64,000 nt of DNA from Sipunculus nudus (GCA_026874595.1 CM049319.1:54388917-54452916), one strand, 5' to 3'; positions 11,435-24,151 are shown, counted from the first letter of the stretch. Made by a program: numbers and translations. The notes: generated from the sequence alone by a model not told the origin.

Positions 11435-12662
11435 CGGCTTTGGGATTATTATGAGTGCCTTCCTTGGCAACATAGGCTTGCGATAGTAGATGTTTAGTAT
11501 GATTGTTGACGCTCTGCCTCAAACGAGACAGCGGTGTGTTGCTTAAGCGTGTGACCTTTTCATGTGACCTTTAGTGAATGAGCAGGAAAACGGAGAGTCT
11601 CGCTATAATAAAATCGTTCGTGTTCCCTGTTCTATTAAATCCTTAATAATCAGCCAAATGTAAAGAAAGGAGCACATAAAACGCTTAAAGTTATATAAAA
11701 CTTGTGTGATGGTCTTACGGTCTTACTCTCTTACTTTATGTGTGATGGTGTTGCTCTCCATAAGCTCCCGTTTCTTGGTAGTAAATAGGCTAATTCTTGC
11801 AAACTTTTCATTAATTATCATTAATCATTAATTATTCCATAAAATAAGATTATTCACATAAGCAAATCCAGCGGAAATGCAGTATCGTAAACCTTTGTGG
11901 TGAGTGTGACAGTATATATTTCCCTGCAATGTGAGTAAATTAATACTCTATGTCAAAATGGAAGGACTTTAAAAGAAATAATTTTTGTTAAATGTATATA
12001 GTGTGCAAACGATTGGCTCAAGGAATATATCAGTACTATCGCAGGAGAGTTTGTTTTCACTGATTGAAACCAGATTTTAACTGAGACTGTTAGGTATATA
12101 GAATTATGATCCAGAAATAACTGTTAATAGTAGGCAATACTGACATTTGCGCACAGGACCATCAACATACACATTATTTTTAGAATCAGTGCTCGGAGTG
12201 TTATAGAAGCAATGCGGATTTTCCGGAACCAATAGCAACTCTTTTTTCACTCCATACAGCTGAACTCAGCTAAAAGAAAAAAAATATTAAATTTACACAC
12301 GTGTAATCAGGCGGTTGTTATGAAGGCTCTGCCTCAACTAACAGCTCGACCGTACGATCTGTTCAGCAAAATATGCCCGCCAATGAGTCTCACGAAAGAC
12401 TGGGAAAGTAAAGTTGTCAGTATCCCCCCATCTGCGCCAGTCAATAGCTACATTCTGATGAAGAGAGCAGTGACATTAAGGCCACATCATGAATAAATTG
12501 TTTCTAGTTCTACTGACTCTGAGAGCCCCAAACAATATTCAGCAAGCGGGTGAATATGTTTTCTTTTCTGTTCTTGAAAATACGAATATTTTCCCAGCCT
12601 TTTTTGAAAAAAGTCTGAGAAAAATATGCGATTTTTTTTTCAAATGTTAAATCTTCATACGT
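11435..12662. other. Gene-free stretch
   Basis: AT-rich, no long repeat. No gene, RNA or element recognised. Confidence 0.5.
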
Positions 12663-13090
12663 CCAAGGCTGTGGCAGCTATACGCTTTTCACGGACCTTC
12701 ACAGATTCGGCGAGCCACTCGGGCGTATATTTCATGAATAATGCACAAGGCAATTGAACCAATCCAATGACTGGCATAAACTTGTTTTACATAGCTGCAG
12801 GGATACGTTTGGTGATAGTTCTTAACCAAACGTTTATCATTCCTCGGAGGGCATCGAAAATTTGACCAATCAAATAAAACCATATAAACCTGTCCCGTTT
12901 ATGATCGGCACGTGTTCTTGCTCAAACGCCTTGCGTGTAAACAGTGTATTTGTTATAATTTGTACGTTGAATTTGATTGGCAGTTTTCAGCATGAACACT
13001 CGGTTTGTTAATAATGCATAAAATATACGCCAGAGTGGCTCGCTGTATCAAGGTCTGTGAAAAGCGTAGAGCTATCACATGCAGACCTTG
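12663..13090. mobile_element. Long-TIR MITE
   Basis: A ~428-bp element with inverted termini of about 70 bp. The left arm contains AGCTATACGCTTTTCACGGA, GCGAGCCACTC and GGCGTATATTTCATG. The right arm, read in reverse, contains AGCTCTACGCTTTTCACAGA, GCGAGCCACTCTGGCGTATA and TTTTATGCA. The interior is non-coding; the 64-residue open frame on the minus strand lies within the left arm and centre and resembles no protein. No clear target duplication is left, so the superfamily is undetermined. Confidence 0.85.
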
Positions 13091-14205
13091 TAGTTTGAAG
13101 AGGAAATGTTCATGAATAAAAGATCAGTCAAATTAATATGATACCTGTATGACTGAATATATCGTATCTTATTACATGTGGTGATTTCTTCGGAGAAATG
13201 TAGACAAAGGCAGTTTGTTACATTAAGGTCATACCAAACAAATTATTTATTCAACGTTCCCATTTTCGTTGATTATGTTTTGGGGGCAAATGAAGACCAG
13301 ATCTTTTGTAATGTTGCTAATTACGATTTCCCTAAAAAAATTCTGTATGGTTTGAACTATTTTTGTGTTGATCATTCAAGAACTTTAACAATTGTTTTGT
13401 ATCATCTAGGCAAGTTGACAAAATTCTCGATAAATAAATAAATACCAAAAATAATCCTACCATATTCTTTTTGTTTTTATATTCCGTAGAACAATGAATT
13501 TAGTTTTGTTGAGCGTAGAGGGATAGACGCTAATACACATTTTTAATGGGAGCGGCATTTCCGTAGAATCATATTTTTTTTATCTTGTGGCTTTGGGCAA
13601 CTTAATAAAATGTAGGTGGGAACGAGGCAAGTATATATATTGAATGTTCTGGTCCTTAGTGTGTGTGATCTACGTAAATGTATATTGAAAAGTCCAATCT
13701 AACAAAAATGCATAGCAACATAATGGACCTATTAATAATTTATCGATTTTACCACTCTAACTGTTCATTAAAAGTGGGTGGCATCTAAATTGCAGCGGAA
13801 AAATTATCGGTTACCCGATACTGAGCTGAAATATATAATCTTCATTAAACAAATCAATGAACTGTTTCCTTTATTATGTGATTTACCTTTACATTTAAGT
13901 TTTGCATATTTCCAGAGTTCAACAGCACGCTCGATATATATCTATTCGGGGGCGTGTTAAGAGTGCGCACCCCCCCCCCTAAAATCTGTTCGACAAATTT
14001 TTATAAGACAAATACTTCGTAAATTGTCAAGGCGTGCCGAAACCTTTTGCAAAATAAGCTCTAAAATTTGCATTTGTAAGGCCCAGGCCCTAGTTACAAC
14101 CAGTTTCAATTTATTTAGTGACACCCTTTACTAGCTATGATGGCCCAAACAAATCCTCATTGGAAGCTGCAGCTCATGCATACTTCATGTCGTTTTATGT
14201 ATGAG
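13091..14205. other. Gene-free stretch; unassigned small open frame
   Basis: AT-rich. An 87-codon open frame at 13178-13441 (+) resembles no family I know and has an AT-driven composition. A short poly-C run sits at 13971-13979. Nothing else recognised. Confidence 0.45.
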
Positions 14206-14300
14206 GCACGACAGTCCTGGAGGTTAGCCAATAGATATGGTTCTGTGATTGGTTCAGGTAACGTCAGTGTGTGATGTTCAATCCCCGCCGTGGTTTATCA
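14206..14300 (+). mobile_element. Possible tRNA-like SINE head
   Basis: GGTTAGCCAATAGAT (A-box-like) is followed ~45 nt later by GATGTTCAATCCCCGCC (box-B-like). The two motifs have tRNA-type order and spacing, but there is no clover-leaf and no acceptor stem. Probably the head of a decayed SINE rather than a working tRNA gene. Confidence 0.35.
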
Positions 14301-15608
14301 AACTCAAAGCAGGCTCTGTGAGAGGTGAGGTCAGCAGCATACCGTATCCCAAGGGAGGCCCAGATCGAAAAATGTAAAAAGAAATGTAAAAGTCTCATTT
14401 AGTTTTTATTTTAACTTATATGAATTTTAGTAAGGAGACCCTATACGAGGGTCCCGGTCGGTCATCATGTTTGTCATTTAAGAAACATATACAAGGAGAT
14501 TTTAATCGATATTAAGGGGCCTGAATTAAAGGAAAATTTCCTATAGGGCCAAATGATATGTTTGAAAAATGTAGTACCCCAGGAGATTCCAAGGGCACCA
14601 GAACAGGCTTGACGATGAAGTCTCAAATTTTAGTCTCTCGTTTGTCTTAAATGGCATTAGCAAGTTTATATAAGTTTGGGTCCAAAGGGCCTGGATGGGT
14701 GGGCCAGAAGTTCTTAAGGCCCATTTGAATGCATGGTAATGTAAAAATTTTTGAGTGATTCTAAACAATGGTTACAGTATAGCAGAATGGAAAACTTATA
14801 TTTAGTACATTAGATTCGCGCATGGAAGAAATTAACAAAAATTTATATTTATTTACATTCATTTTACATGGTCCGGAGGGCCATGGAAAGCGTATACGTT
14901 CGTTCCGGAAGTATTTGCCCTTTTTCAATTATTTATTTTACTCTGTTTTAAGTAAAGATCATGTATAAAGTGTAGGTTGGTTGCTTTGGTTGAGCGTTCG
15001 TGAATATAATTATTCAAGCGACCAAAATTATTTTTTTGATTCACGTTTAATATAAAACGATCCAGTGGCCAGGCCCCTTTCATTTTATTTGCTAAATTTA
15101 TCTGGGTGCTTTTCTTTGTGTGTGCGTGAATGGGTGGGGGTCGCCTTCATTTTGCTTATAAATCCCGTGCTCCCTATATACATGCATGCTATATATATAT
15201 TGTCGATTATTAACGAACCGTTATAGATTCCTATTATTGCGACGTGACAAACCTTGCAAGCATGGGTGGGTTTGAGATGTCATCATTACAGCTTCCACTG
15301 CTGATCTAACACCTGTCCAAGTAGGTAACAATACGACGCGTCTGGACTTGCCTTGGCCGCTTCGCCAATATTTAAACTATTCTTAAACCCCTTGTTTTGT
15401 TCCTGTAAATATTTTTATTCTTCCAAGTTTTAATTGGTTTTGTTGTTAATTTGATAGTGTCGTCGTTGATAATACATATAGCATGAGGGGCACCGTCTGT
15501 ATTGTGGGTAACCTCTTGCACTTTGCCTGCTATAAAGCATTCATATGATTTGTTTTTCAGTTTGTTACGGTGGCTGATTTAAATCACAGAAAAAAAAAAT
15601 ATTTATTT
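14301..15608. other. Gene-free stretch
   Basis: AT-rich; short AAGGGGCCTG-type motifs near 14515 suggest a decayed MITE end. No gene seen. Confidence 0.45.
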
Positions 15609-15745
15609 AGAGATCTCGAGATAACATCTCGAGATCTCGACATAGAATTTCGCCAAAAAAAAATTTTAGGAAGCCAAAAAAAAAATTTTAGGAAGCAAAA
15701 AAAATTTTTAGGAAGTAAAAATTTTTTTTTGCTTCCTAAAATCGG
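15609..15745. repeat. Perfect palindrome followed by A/T-rich tandem repeat
   Basis: A 13-bp perfect stem (GAGATCTCGAGAT, loop AAC, then its inverse) at 15610-15638 is followed by four ~21-bp units of the type AGGAAGCAAAAAAAATTTTT and then one unit in inverted orientation (TTTTGCTTCCTAAAAT). It could form a cruciform. The open frame over it is an artefact of the repeat. Confidence 0.85.
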
Positions 15746-16837
15746 TCACAAGAAGCTTTTCCTAGGTTTTGCACCTGTGTACAGCTTATAAAAAGGCTTT
15801 ATATTGATTGAGAAGAAAAAAATGTCTAAAAAATGTTCAATATAAATAATTTCATATGTGGCAGACCAGAATCTAATGGGGGGGGGGGTGTATTGATTAA
15901 AGTGCGACTGTCGACTGTCTCGGCTGAAGGGAGGTGTTGAAACTTTATACAATTTCAGACTTTCTTCGGCCGTCTCCCCCCCCTTGCTAAAATCGCATGC
16001 CCTTGCTAAAACCAAACGTATTACTAAATCTCGCAAATAATCAATTGTGGATTTATTCTCCTTGGATTGACCATAATTCACACTACCAGGCTGATCTAGA
16101 TCACGTGCCGGTTCGATATAACCAAGTGGACTTTGTAGGTTTATTTCATTAAATTATTTCCTTTATCTTAGGAAAATAACCAATATCTATGTACCAACAA
16201 TATATGCATTGCAGAGGTACAATTAAAACCATGGACATATTACCTGTCTCCGTATAAATTATTTTAAAATTAAGATTTAACATAAATGCATATGCTCGGT
16301 CGTGATACCGCAACAAGCCCTTGAAGGCCTACATAGTTTTCCTGATCAACGGTAGACTGATAGATCAACTGATAGACTGTTCAGACCCTCTTAACATCCA
16401 TTGTAAATAAGTGTTCCATGTAAAGTTGAGAGTTGACGAAAAATGGGAAAATGAAAATAAGAAGTAGCATATCTTACATATGTCGCAAGTCATATCAATA
16501 TTTCCTTGATTTCTTGAGACGGGCTGAATTACATTTGTGCATTTAAAATATTTTCCATAATACCACGAACGGTGTCTTAATTCAAAATAAGCCGATTACA
16601 GCCGTATCTAAAAATATCTGCCACGATAATGGGATAGTTTTTTTCATAAATGTCTCAGTTGTGCATGTCAGTTAACAACACATACCTGTAAATACACATT
16701 GAGATAGATTGCTAGACATGGATACTGAATTCGACTCTCGTATTCTATCATAATCATCTTCACACGGCAATCAGTTTTTTTTTTGGAGGTAGCTGCCTCC
16801 CTTTTTAATGCTAGCTATACTTAACATGTTTATCTCA
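15746..16837. other. Gene-free stretch; poly-G run
   Basis: A poly-G run lies at 15880-15888. Otherwise AT-rich, nothing recognised. Confidence 0.45.
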
Positions 16838-17130
16838 GAATTCAATTCAACATATAACAGGGCAGTAGCCCATGCTTCCTCTCATTTTATTCCACAGCGT
16901 TAACCAGGCCCAGTGCCTAATGCACCTACGGGCCAAAGGTGTGTAATCTTTTCCATTGCTGGGTTCCGCCACTGAGGAATCCCAAAAAATGCACACGTCT
17001 GTGAGTGAAACACGGCTGCTGCACACTGCCTTCTCCTGCAACACGCTCACACTTGGTGTGAGTAGATCTTGGAAAATCCCACAGTTTCGGCATTTCAAAC
17101 TCACGATCTCCCGGTTCTATTACAGAAACA
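16838..17130 (-). mobile_element. tRNA-derived SINE-like element, copy 3
   Basis: Shares with copy 1 the plus-strand blocks CAGAATTCAATTC, CATGCTTCCTCTCATTTTA, GTTAACCAGGCC, GCACCT.CGGG, CACTGAGGAA, GTGAGTGAAACACG and, at the far end, AACTCACGATCTC, the inverse of the box-B-like head. The boundary CAGAATTCAATTC is shared exactly with copy 1, which supports a true element end. Confidence 0.65.
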
Positions 17131-18230
17131 CCACAAGTAGTGTCATATAACACTCTTTCAATTGGGAATTATGCATTTTAATTCGGTTACATTTTGGGCT
17201 GTTATGGTTCACTGGTGTCCCGATGCATCGTGTCGGTATCGTTAGATGTTCCTTTATCGATACACTGACGATACTAGATAGCCAGCCAAGAGAAATTCAA
17301 ACATTAAACTATGCGTCTATTTTTATTACAGTCACCAGTCCAGCGAATCTATCCTCCACTAATCTATGAAAATCTGAGGAAAAAAACCGCCTCGAGATAG
17401 ATCTCTTCATGTGTATAAATTGTTACCTGCTGATGAAAATGTTCACTACGGGACCGTAATGTAAACATGATTGATATTTTCATGTTAGGAGGTGTGTGTA
17501 TGTGTTGGGGGGGGGGTGCACGGTCCCCTACAGCAACCCCGGGTATTATGAAAAACCATTGTCAGTAAGGGTCGTGAAGACAGAGTGTGGATCTATGGTC
17601 AACCAGTAAGAAATTTTCAGCCTTGGATCAATTCTCATGATGTAGTGTCATTTTCATTGGTCATACAAAAACACTATTGTGCTACAGATTCGCCGCTGCC
17701 ATGATTTCTGGATCTATTATTATTATTTTTTTTTTATTTTCTAGGTAAACTCGTATTGTGTCTCTACCATTAGAGAAAAAAATTGGGAAATATTCAATTC
17801 CCCAATCGCATCATATATTTTGTTCACAGTGGCCGTAGAACAGTATTCTTTTCGTGTTGCTTGCCAAAGATGACAGAAAATAATGCAAAATTATGCAGAC
17901 AGACTTTATCATCATGGTGACGAACATGTCGAGAGACCCGTTAATAGCACATCTAGAGTATGTTTATGGTATTAAACTCTGTCTAGACATGGTATCCGAT
18001 TACATTAACTTTTTATTGTTGCCGTTGAATGTTTCAGGGAGTATAATTCGACTATATTTAAACCTGTGGGGACTTTATAACTAGAGTCGGATCAAATAAA
18101 CAATCAAATATACGCTGATTTGCTCTGCGTTTTATCGTCGTCTTTTGCTTAAAATTAATACTGATTATCATTTAGTTATATTTATATTCCATTTTTGATG
18201 GATCGTTAACTATTGTTGTGGAAGTTGTGG

Positions 18231-18282
<52 letters not shown>

Positions 18283-18610
18283 ACATACTTTATATCAATG
18301 GAATAACTATACGAAATAATTCTACATTTCTTTATATCGTTTATATCATGCAACATAGATTATATAACGCTTAATAAACAAGATATAATTGTATGTATTT
18401 TTATTGTGTACAGTTTTTGAATGGATTGCAACATTTATACTATTGTAGTATATACGTAATATTAATAACGGGTGTCTAATATACCTCCCTTAGTAATAAC
18501 CACCATAAATATAGCATTGGTGAGAAATGATTTATTAAACTGGCAGAAGACATTTGTGACTGGATCTTGAACAGTTCAATATGAATATTGTTACAGGTGC
18601 TCTCTTTTAT
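17131..18610. other. Gene-free stretch; (TA)n array
   Basis: Holds a GTATCG/TATCGATAC-rich patch at 17225-17285 that could be a decayed transposon end, a poly-G run at 17508-17516 and a (TA)n array at 18233-18278. No supportable gene. Confidence 0.5.
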
Positions 18611-19245
18611 TGTGTGACACGGGCGTAACTCCTGTTGTGACACCCTCGCCGAGCCGTTTGTTACATTCTATGTTTAATCCGTACTGGTTGAACTCTCGTT
18701 GTCATGTTAGCCTTGGTGATGGGCCTGGTATGTAGGGATACACACGGCGATGTTTTCTAGAGAATTCCTGTTACGCGTATTAACTGTGTTATGTAGGATC
18801 CTTAAGAGGGTTCGAGAAGTGGAAAATTCTCGGCTTGAGGTGTGAAGGTATATAAAGGGGTTGTGTTTTAGAACCAGAGAGAGAGCAGAGAAGATTCCAG
18901 CGGACGCAGAAGCGTGTGTGTCGGTTTGTGGGACCTTATCCGACGTGTGCGGCAATTATAGATTTTCTTCAGACTCTTTTGGACTTCAGTTTACTTTCTG
19001 GATTGTTACAAGAGCTTTACACTGCATGGACTGTCATTCTCCGAGAGTATACATTTAAAGAACTCATCGTCGTGTCGGTGTTGGTATCCAGGTACTGTGC
19101 ACATTATTTTCCTGTGTGATTGTATTGATTTAGTGTATTGTAATGTAAGGGTTGTTTAAGGAATAAATTATAGTTATTTGTTGACAAAAAAACCACTGAC
19201 TTCTTTTTTCATTCCCCTAGACATTTCACGCTGCCTAGTGTTACA
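18611..19245 (+). mobile_element. Probable solo LTR
   Basis: A ~635-bp unit that starts TGTGTGACAC and ends GTGTTACA (TG...CA). It contains a promoter-like TATATAAAGGGG at 18849-18860, a GC-richer putative R region starting GAACCAGAGAGAGAGCAG, and AATAAA at 19162-19167, in the U3-R-U5 order of an LTR. No gag, pol, polypurine tract or primer-binding site adjoins it, so it would be a solo LTR. I found no matching target duplication, and the family is unknown. An alternative is the promoter and first exon of an unidentified plus-strand gene. Confidence 0.5.
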
Positions 19246-20399
19246 GATTCTGATTTTTTTAATCTCCGTTAAAGAATTTCTGTTCATCACGCATACGTGA
19301 TCTGTTTATATAAGGTTCCGTAACAATATGCATGGCAGGGTCATGCAGAGGTCATTTTGTGACTGATTATCTGCTAGCGCGAAAGCATCAATAATTCATC
19401 TATTCTTTTTTAGTATAAAGAATCGATGAAGAAGATTATATGAAAAACCAAACACTAGCACTTGTGTTATGCTATCAATAGACAAAGCTGATTGGCAATA
19501 ATGTAGGCCTTTATGGATCAGTCGAAAACCCCTTAGTCAGCAAAAATAAGGATTGCACGGTTAATCATACACGATGTACCCAAGTGTCGTCCCTAATACC
19601 GGTCATAAAGTTGTCACAGGACAGATTTGAATAATATATGACAGAAATGGTTTCATGTGTATTATTTCACCGAAATATATTAAGTCGTTTAAGCTCTCGT
19701 TTCTCTCCCCCGACGACAGACCCGATGCTTCAGCTGACACCTAACTATCAAGCAAATATCATTATCTCGGAGAAAATATGTAGTTGTTTGGATTATCGAT
19801 CAAAGCTGGTGATGACAAATAATGCTGCTGATGTTACTTGTCAGAGGCTGTGGCATAAGATGAATTTTTCAAATTTTCTTCTTAACTTAACCTGTTATTA
19901 TGTTGGAGAAGGCGGGATATGATTCCATCGTCTGCGTCTGTGATGATCAAACCAAGCACTCAAGGATCTAGGATATATAATCCGATGGCTCATTAGTGCG
20001 ATAAAATAATTGCAATACCTCAAACGGTTCTTGAGATAATGCACGACAGACACGTCATTGAATGGACACTGTGAAAGGAATCTTCCATCAGTGCCCTTTG
20101 GTTTTGTGCTGATTCAATATTTCAAACGAACAGGTCTATATATGAAGGTCTATAAACGTTTTACTTGAAAACATTATACTAGGTAACCTTGGCTACAGAA
20201 CAAATCGCATGTCATTTAGTTGGCTGTACAAAGCCCTGAAACTTTAAAGGGGCCTATTTCGATATTAGGCATCTATAAACTGAAGATAATCCCTCGAACC
20301 TTATATTAAAATGCAGTAGCGTACCCTGGCGATTTACTGGAAGGGGGTGCCGCAGGGGGCTGCGGGGTGTGGGGGTGCAGGATACCTCTTAGCAAAAGA

Positions 20400-20452
<53 letters not shown>

Positions 20453-20685
20453 GATAAAGAAAAACAACACTGTAAATTCACTACAGACTGTTTCATGGGA
20501 AGCGACCCGATCCTCCGGTGAATGCTGTTATATATATAGACCAGGATATATTTAGATTTTAAATATCCTTGCAACATTTTAAGATTCAAATAAGAGAAAA
20601 GATTTGTTTTAAAGACATGAGTTCCAGAGATACATATCTTTCTATGTATAAGTTGTTACATACAGATGAAAGTTTACGGTAATGA
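19246..20685. other. Gene-free stretch; (TA)n array and MITE-end motif
   Basis: A 94-codon open frame at 19638-19922 has no recognisable domain. AAAGGGGCCTATTTCG at ~20245 looks like a stray MITE-A-type terminus. A G-rich patch at 20340-20385 precedes a (TA)n array at 20404-20448. Confidence 0.5.
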
Positions 20686-20689
20686 AACT

Positions 20690-20935
20690 TGATAGCAAGG
20701 ACATATGGCGGCAAGTCAGTCGAACCAGGGTTTTCCAAAGAGTGTTTTGCAACTTGCGAACTTTGAAATTTTACACATAGGAAACCCCCACTTAAGTTTA
20801 CAAGGTTTTTCTGTTTGTCAGTATTGGCTCATTATCGTGTTTTCTAACAGCTTATAGATAAACAAATTCATACGTCCCTCAGAGAAGCGTTATAAGAACT
20901 TTTCTAATTAGGAATTACCTGGCGTTCAGAGTAAA
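20690..20935 (-). mobile_element. MITE family A, 5' half, inverted copy
   Basis: On the minus strand it reads AAAAGTTCTTATAACG, ATGAATTTGTTTATC, a gap, then CAAGTTGCAAAAC and GCCGCCATATGTCC, following ~23485-23695 of the full copy. The 5' terminus is decayed. Confidence 0.7.
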
Positions 20936-23390
20936 CCATAAATCATATTATTCCTACAATAAAGGCATATAAATAACTGGCTCTTAATATCATTCTTTCT
21001 TTTCAAAGCTGGAATTTACGCTAGAATGTACCGCCATGGTCCAAGGTTTGAAACAAGCCAAATCGACATTTGATCTTCAAGGTCAAAGTTCAAGGTAAAA
21101 TGTTCAACTTGGGTCAATTTTTTTAATTTCTTTATTATACCAATCTTAATGTATAATACGAAGTTCTCTCTATAGACATTAGTATTATTAAGATATACCG
21201 ATACTTGTTTATAAAATAAATGGTTACATTGTATTGCTTTGATCTGATGCGGGGCCCCTATGCCATTGCTTCCATTGCTTTTAAGCTTAATGCAATGACC
21301 AGTGGGTTATGTTTTATTCACTGGCAAATTAAGTGACTTTAAGATCGGATTTATCACACAAAAAGGACATCCTGGCCTTTTCACTTCCCTCCTTTAAATC
21401 CCGGATGACGGCCGGATGAGAATTAGGAATATGTATATTGTTATACCATTTTGAATAATTTACCCCATCTTCTTTTTACACACGGCCACCTCAGAGGCTG
21501 ATTTAAGGTCAAGGTTTCCCCGAATTTTCTCTCGGGTTTCAGGCAGCATCCTTTGCCAGGAAAACAATTAGATCAGCAGTTTTATCCATCCGGCCAACCG
21601 CGTTCATCCCTCAGAGTCGCCAGTTGATTTGCTAGATTCTTTTCCAATGCAGTCTGTCTGGCTCTTTGTTAACCAATGATTCTTGAGGTGATAGGGCTCA
21701 TATTGCGAATCCCAGCGCTCCAATGTAGGTCTGATTCGGGTGTTGAAAATATGTTCAGTAGAATTCCGAAAATTGGCGAAGTCCTTTGTTGGACACTATT
21801 TTTTCCGTATTTTCTAAAACATTTTTCGTGTTGATTTTAAGAATTGTTTGCTGTATGTCTTCTCTCCAATTAGGGTCATTGTCACCAAAGTGACCTTATT
21901 GTCGATTTTGGAACATAATAACTTTTTTTCCTTTTTCTTTTTAGGTGAATATATGGTCTGATAATAACTTAGTCGTACAGTCATTTGAACGATGATTTAG
22001 GTAACCAATGCATTCGAATTATATCATTTATATTTCTAGATTTCCGTGTTTAATGTAAGGGACCAGGGGTTCAATATGGGGGGGGGGGGGGGGGGGGGTG
22101 CTGGGTATATATCCCCCTCCCTTTTAGCAAGGAGGAATGGTCAATATAATCACCCCCTGCTTTATTCAGAGAATAATATTCGTATATTGGAAAAGATATA
22201 TATAAATAATTAGAATTATTCACTTTGGCTCAATTTCTGAGTTTACTATGAAATATTATATATCCCAGCCTCCTTTAGTATTAACCAATACTGGAAACAT
22301 ATTTTTTTTTTTACTTTTTTAGTTTTTTTTTTAATTATAACAATTTTTTATATATTTGAAATATGTGTCACATAGACAGTAAAAAGGATTATTTATGTTT
22401 ATAACAAAATATGACTACCCTCCCACGCGTGCGAGTCATCCCCATCCTGAAAGATAAATTTACGCCACTGTTTGGGACTAGGAATATTTCCTAAGTTACA
22501 ACCTGTCCTTAAAGGGGCCTATTCTAAAATCTGGCGTCTTTTAACTAAAGATTATAAGTATATAAGTAATCTGAGGATCAACCCCTACACTGGATCTTCA
22601 GCTCTTACTTCGAATATTATGGGGGTGCGGTCGCTTGTGTGGATCCAGTAGATACTGCAACTCTTGATCTACAGTCTTCAGGTACCTGTGTTTTGGTTGA
22701 CACTTTGATTTTTCTTCTTTTTTTTTAAGACAACAGAACGTGCAAAAAAAACTATATCTTAGATCAACCAAAAAGATTGTTTTCAATTTATTTTTATATA
22801 ATTTTGTAACATTTTAAAGGAAATAATGATTTAAAGGGACCAGAATTCCACTTTTTTCAGTGGTATAATATTGAACTTTATAACTAATCTTATTTTTTTT
22901 ATTTTCCTCTACTGTGTGTCTTCTTGTTGAAAATTTAAATTTAACATTTTTTGCATCAAAAATTAAAATTATAGTCTAAGATAGATAAAGGCATGATGGA
23001 GAGGAAAAAAAAACCTTTAGACATTTTCGTATAGTTTAATATTAGTCTGCTAAAAGTGGCTCCCTTTACTAGGTGCTACAAATAGCGTACAGTGTAATAC
23101 TTTTTTTAAATTTCAAATATAAAATATCATATGAAATTAATGAAATTTCAAACATATGTATACCACTAGAAAGAACACCGTACAAATTTTAAATAATGTA
23201 TACTCTATGGTTCTAATATGAATTTAAAACGACTTTTCGATGAGTTTAGATGCAAAGGTTTTTGCCGATTCTGCTGTCTTAAACAACATTGAAACCAATA
23301 TAGTTTCTACACGTAACTCGGCATGGGAATAACAAATTGATAGACCGGTTACCATGAAAACGACCGTTTTTAGGTTTTCAAACGAAATTG
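20936..23390. other. Gene-free stretch; poly-G run
   Basis: Contains CAAGGTCAAAGTTCAAGGT at ~21080 (degenerate AGGTCA half sites), a ~20-bp poly-G run at 22078-22098 next to a CCCCCTCCC block, and a second AAAGGGGCCTATTC MITE-end motif at ~22512. No gene recognised. Confidence 0.5.
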
Positions 23391-23396
23391 AAACAT

Positions 23397-23867
23397 AAAA
23401 GGGGCCCACTCACCTACCTTTTTGCATAAGAACTCATGTGAGTTCTGGTTTTCTCTGTGTATATATTAATGATCTAGGGGTAATTCTGGATATGAAAAGT
23501 TCTTATAACGCCTCTGTGAAGGATGTATGAACTTGTCTATCAAAAAATTGTTTGTAAACACAGCAATGTTCACTTAGGGGGAAAATATATCAACTAAGGT
23601 GGTTGGTTACATATATGCGGAGGTAGAAAGGTGACCTTAAGCAAAACGCCATTTTCAAAGCTCTGGCTTATCTGAATAATCCGCCAGATGCCCATTTTGA
23701 AGCTGTTTTGATTATTTTAGCGAGCCCCACATATTATAAAAACGTTGATATAAACAAAACAAACAGCCTTTGCGTGGTAATATCCACGTTTTCTGGCCTG
23801 TTTGTATAAAAGCTCCAACGAATTACCTTTAGTTGAAAAGGGCCTGATAGGTGATTAAGCCCCTTTA
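23397..23867 (+). mobile_element. MITE family A, full-length copy
   Basis: A ~471-bp non-coding element with inverted ends: it starts AAAGGGGCCCACTCACCT and ends AGGTGATTAAGCCCCTTT, whose inverse matches the start at 15 of 18 positions. It is flanked by A-rich sequence compatible with a worn TTAA duplication. Fragments in both orientations lie at 3.06-3.30, 20.69-20.93, 27.03-27.09, 30.79-31.05 and 47.02-47.27 kb. The ends and the TTAA-like context fit piggyBac- or Kolobok-derived MITEs; the superfamily is not certain. Confidence 0.85.
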
Positions 23868-24010
23868 AAATTAAGTTAAATCCATATATAGGCCTGCCAT
23901 GAAGTAAAATTTGACCTGACCTAAATGAATTCAGCTTGCCAGAGCTTTCAGTATCACGCCGGACGCCAATGCGTTTAATCTTTCTTTCGGTTTATTTTCT
24001 AATCCTGCAG

Positions 24011-24151
24011 CGCCGTAGACCAGGTGCGCCAGACGGGCCGGTAGGATCAGATATAGCGAAACCTAATAAAACTGTCAGAAGTCGTCTCTTCCCCGAGCTC
24101 TTGTCTAATGACCCTGCAGTCTCTTACGCACACATAACCCCAGACCAATAA
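24011..24151 (+). CDS. Candidate C-terminal exon, unknown gene
   Basis: A long pyrimidine-rich tract with a CTAAT branch-point-like motif ends in CCTGCAG at 24010, a good 3' splice site. The 46 codons after it (RRRPGAPDGPVG... to ...AHITPDQ) are markedly GC-richer than the surroundings and end in TAA, with AATAAA overlapping the stop (24148-24153). The product is basic and proline-containing, with no domain that I recognise. It could be the tail of a gene whose other exons lie elsewhere, or a chance open frame. Confidence 0.28.
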   Translation, partial: RRRPGAPDGPVGSDIAKPNKTVRSRLFPELLSNDPAVSYAHITPDQ

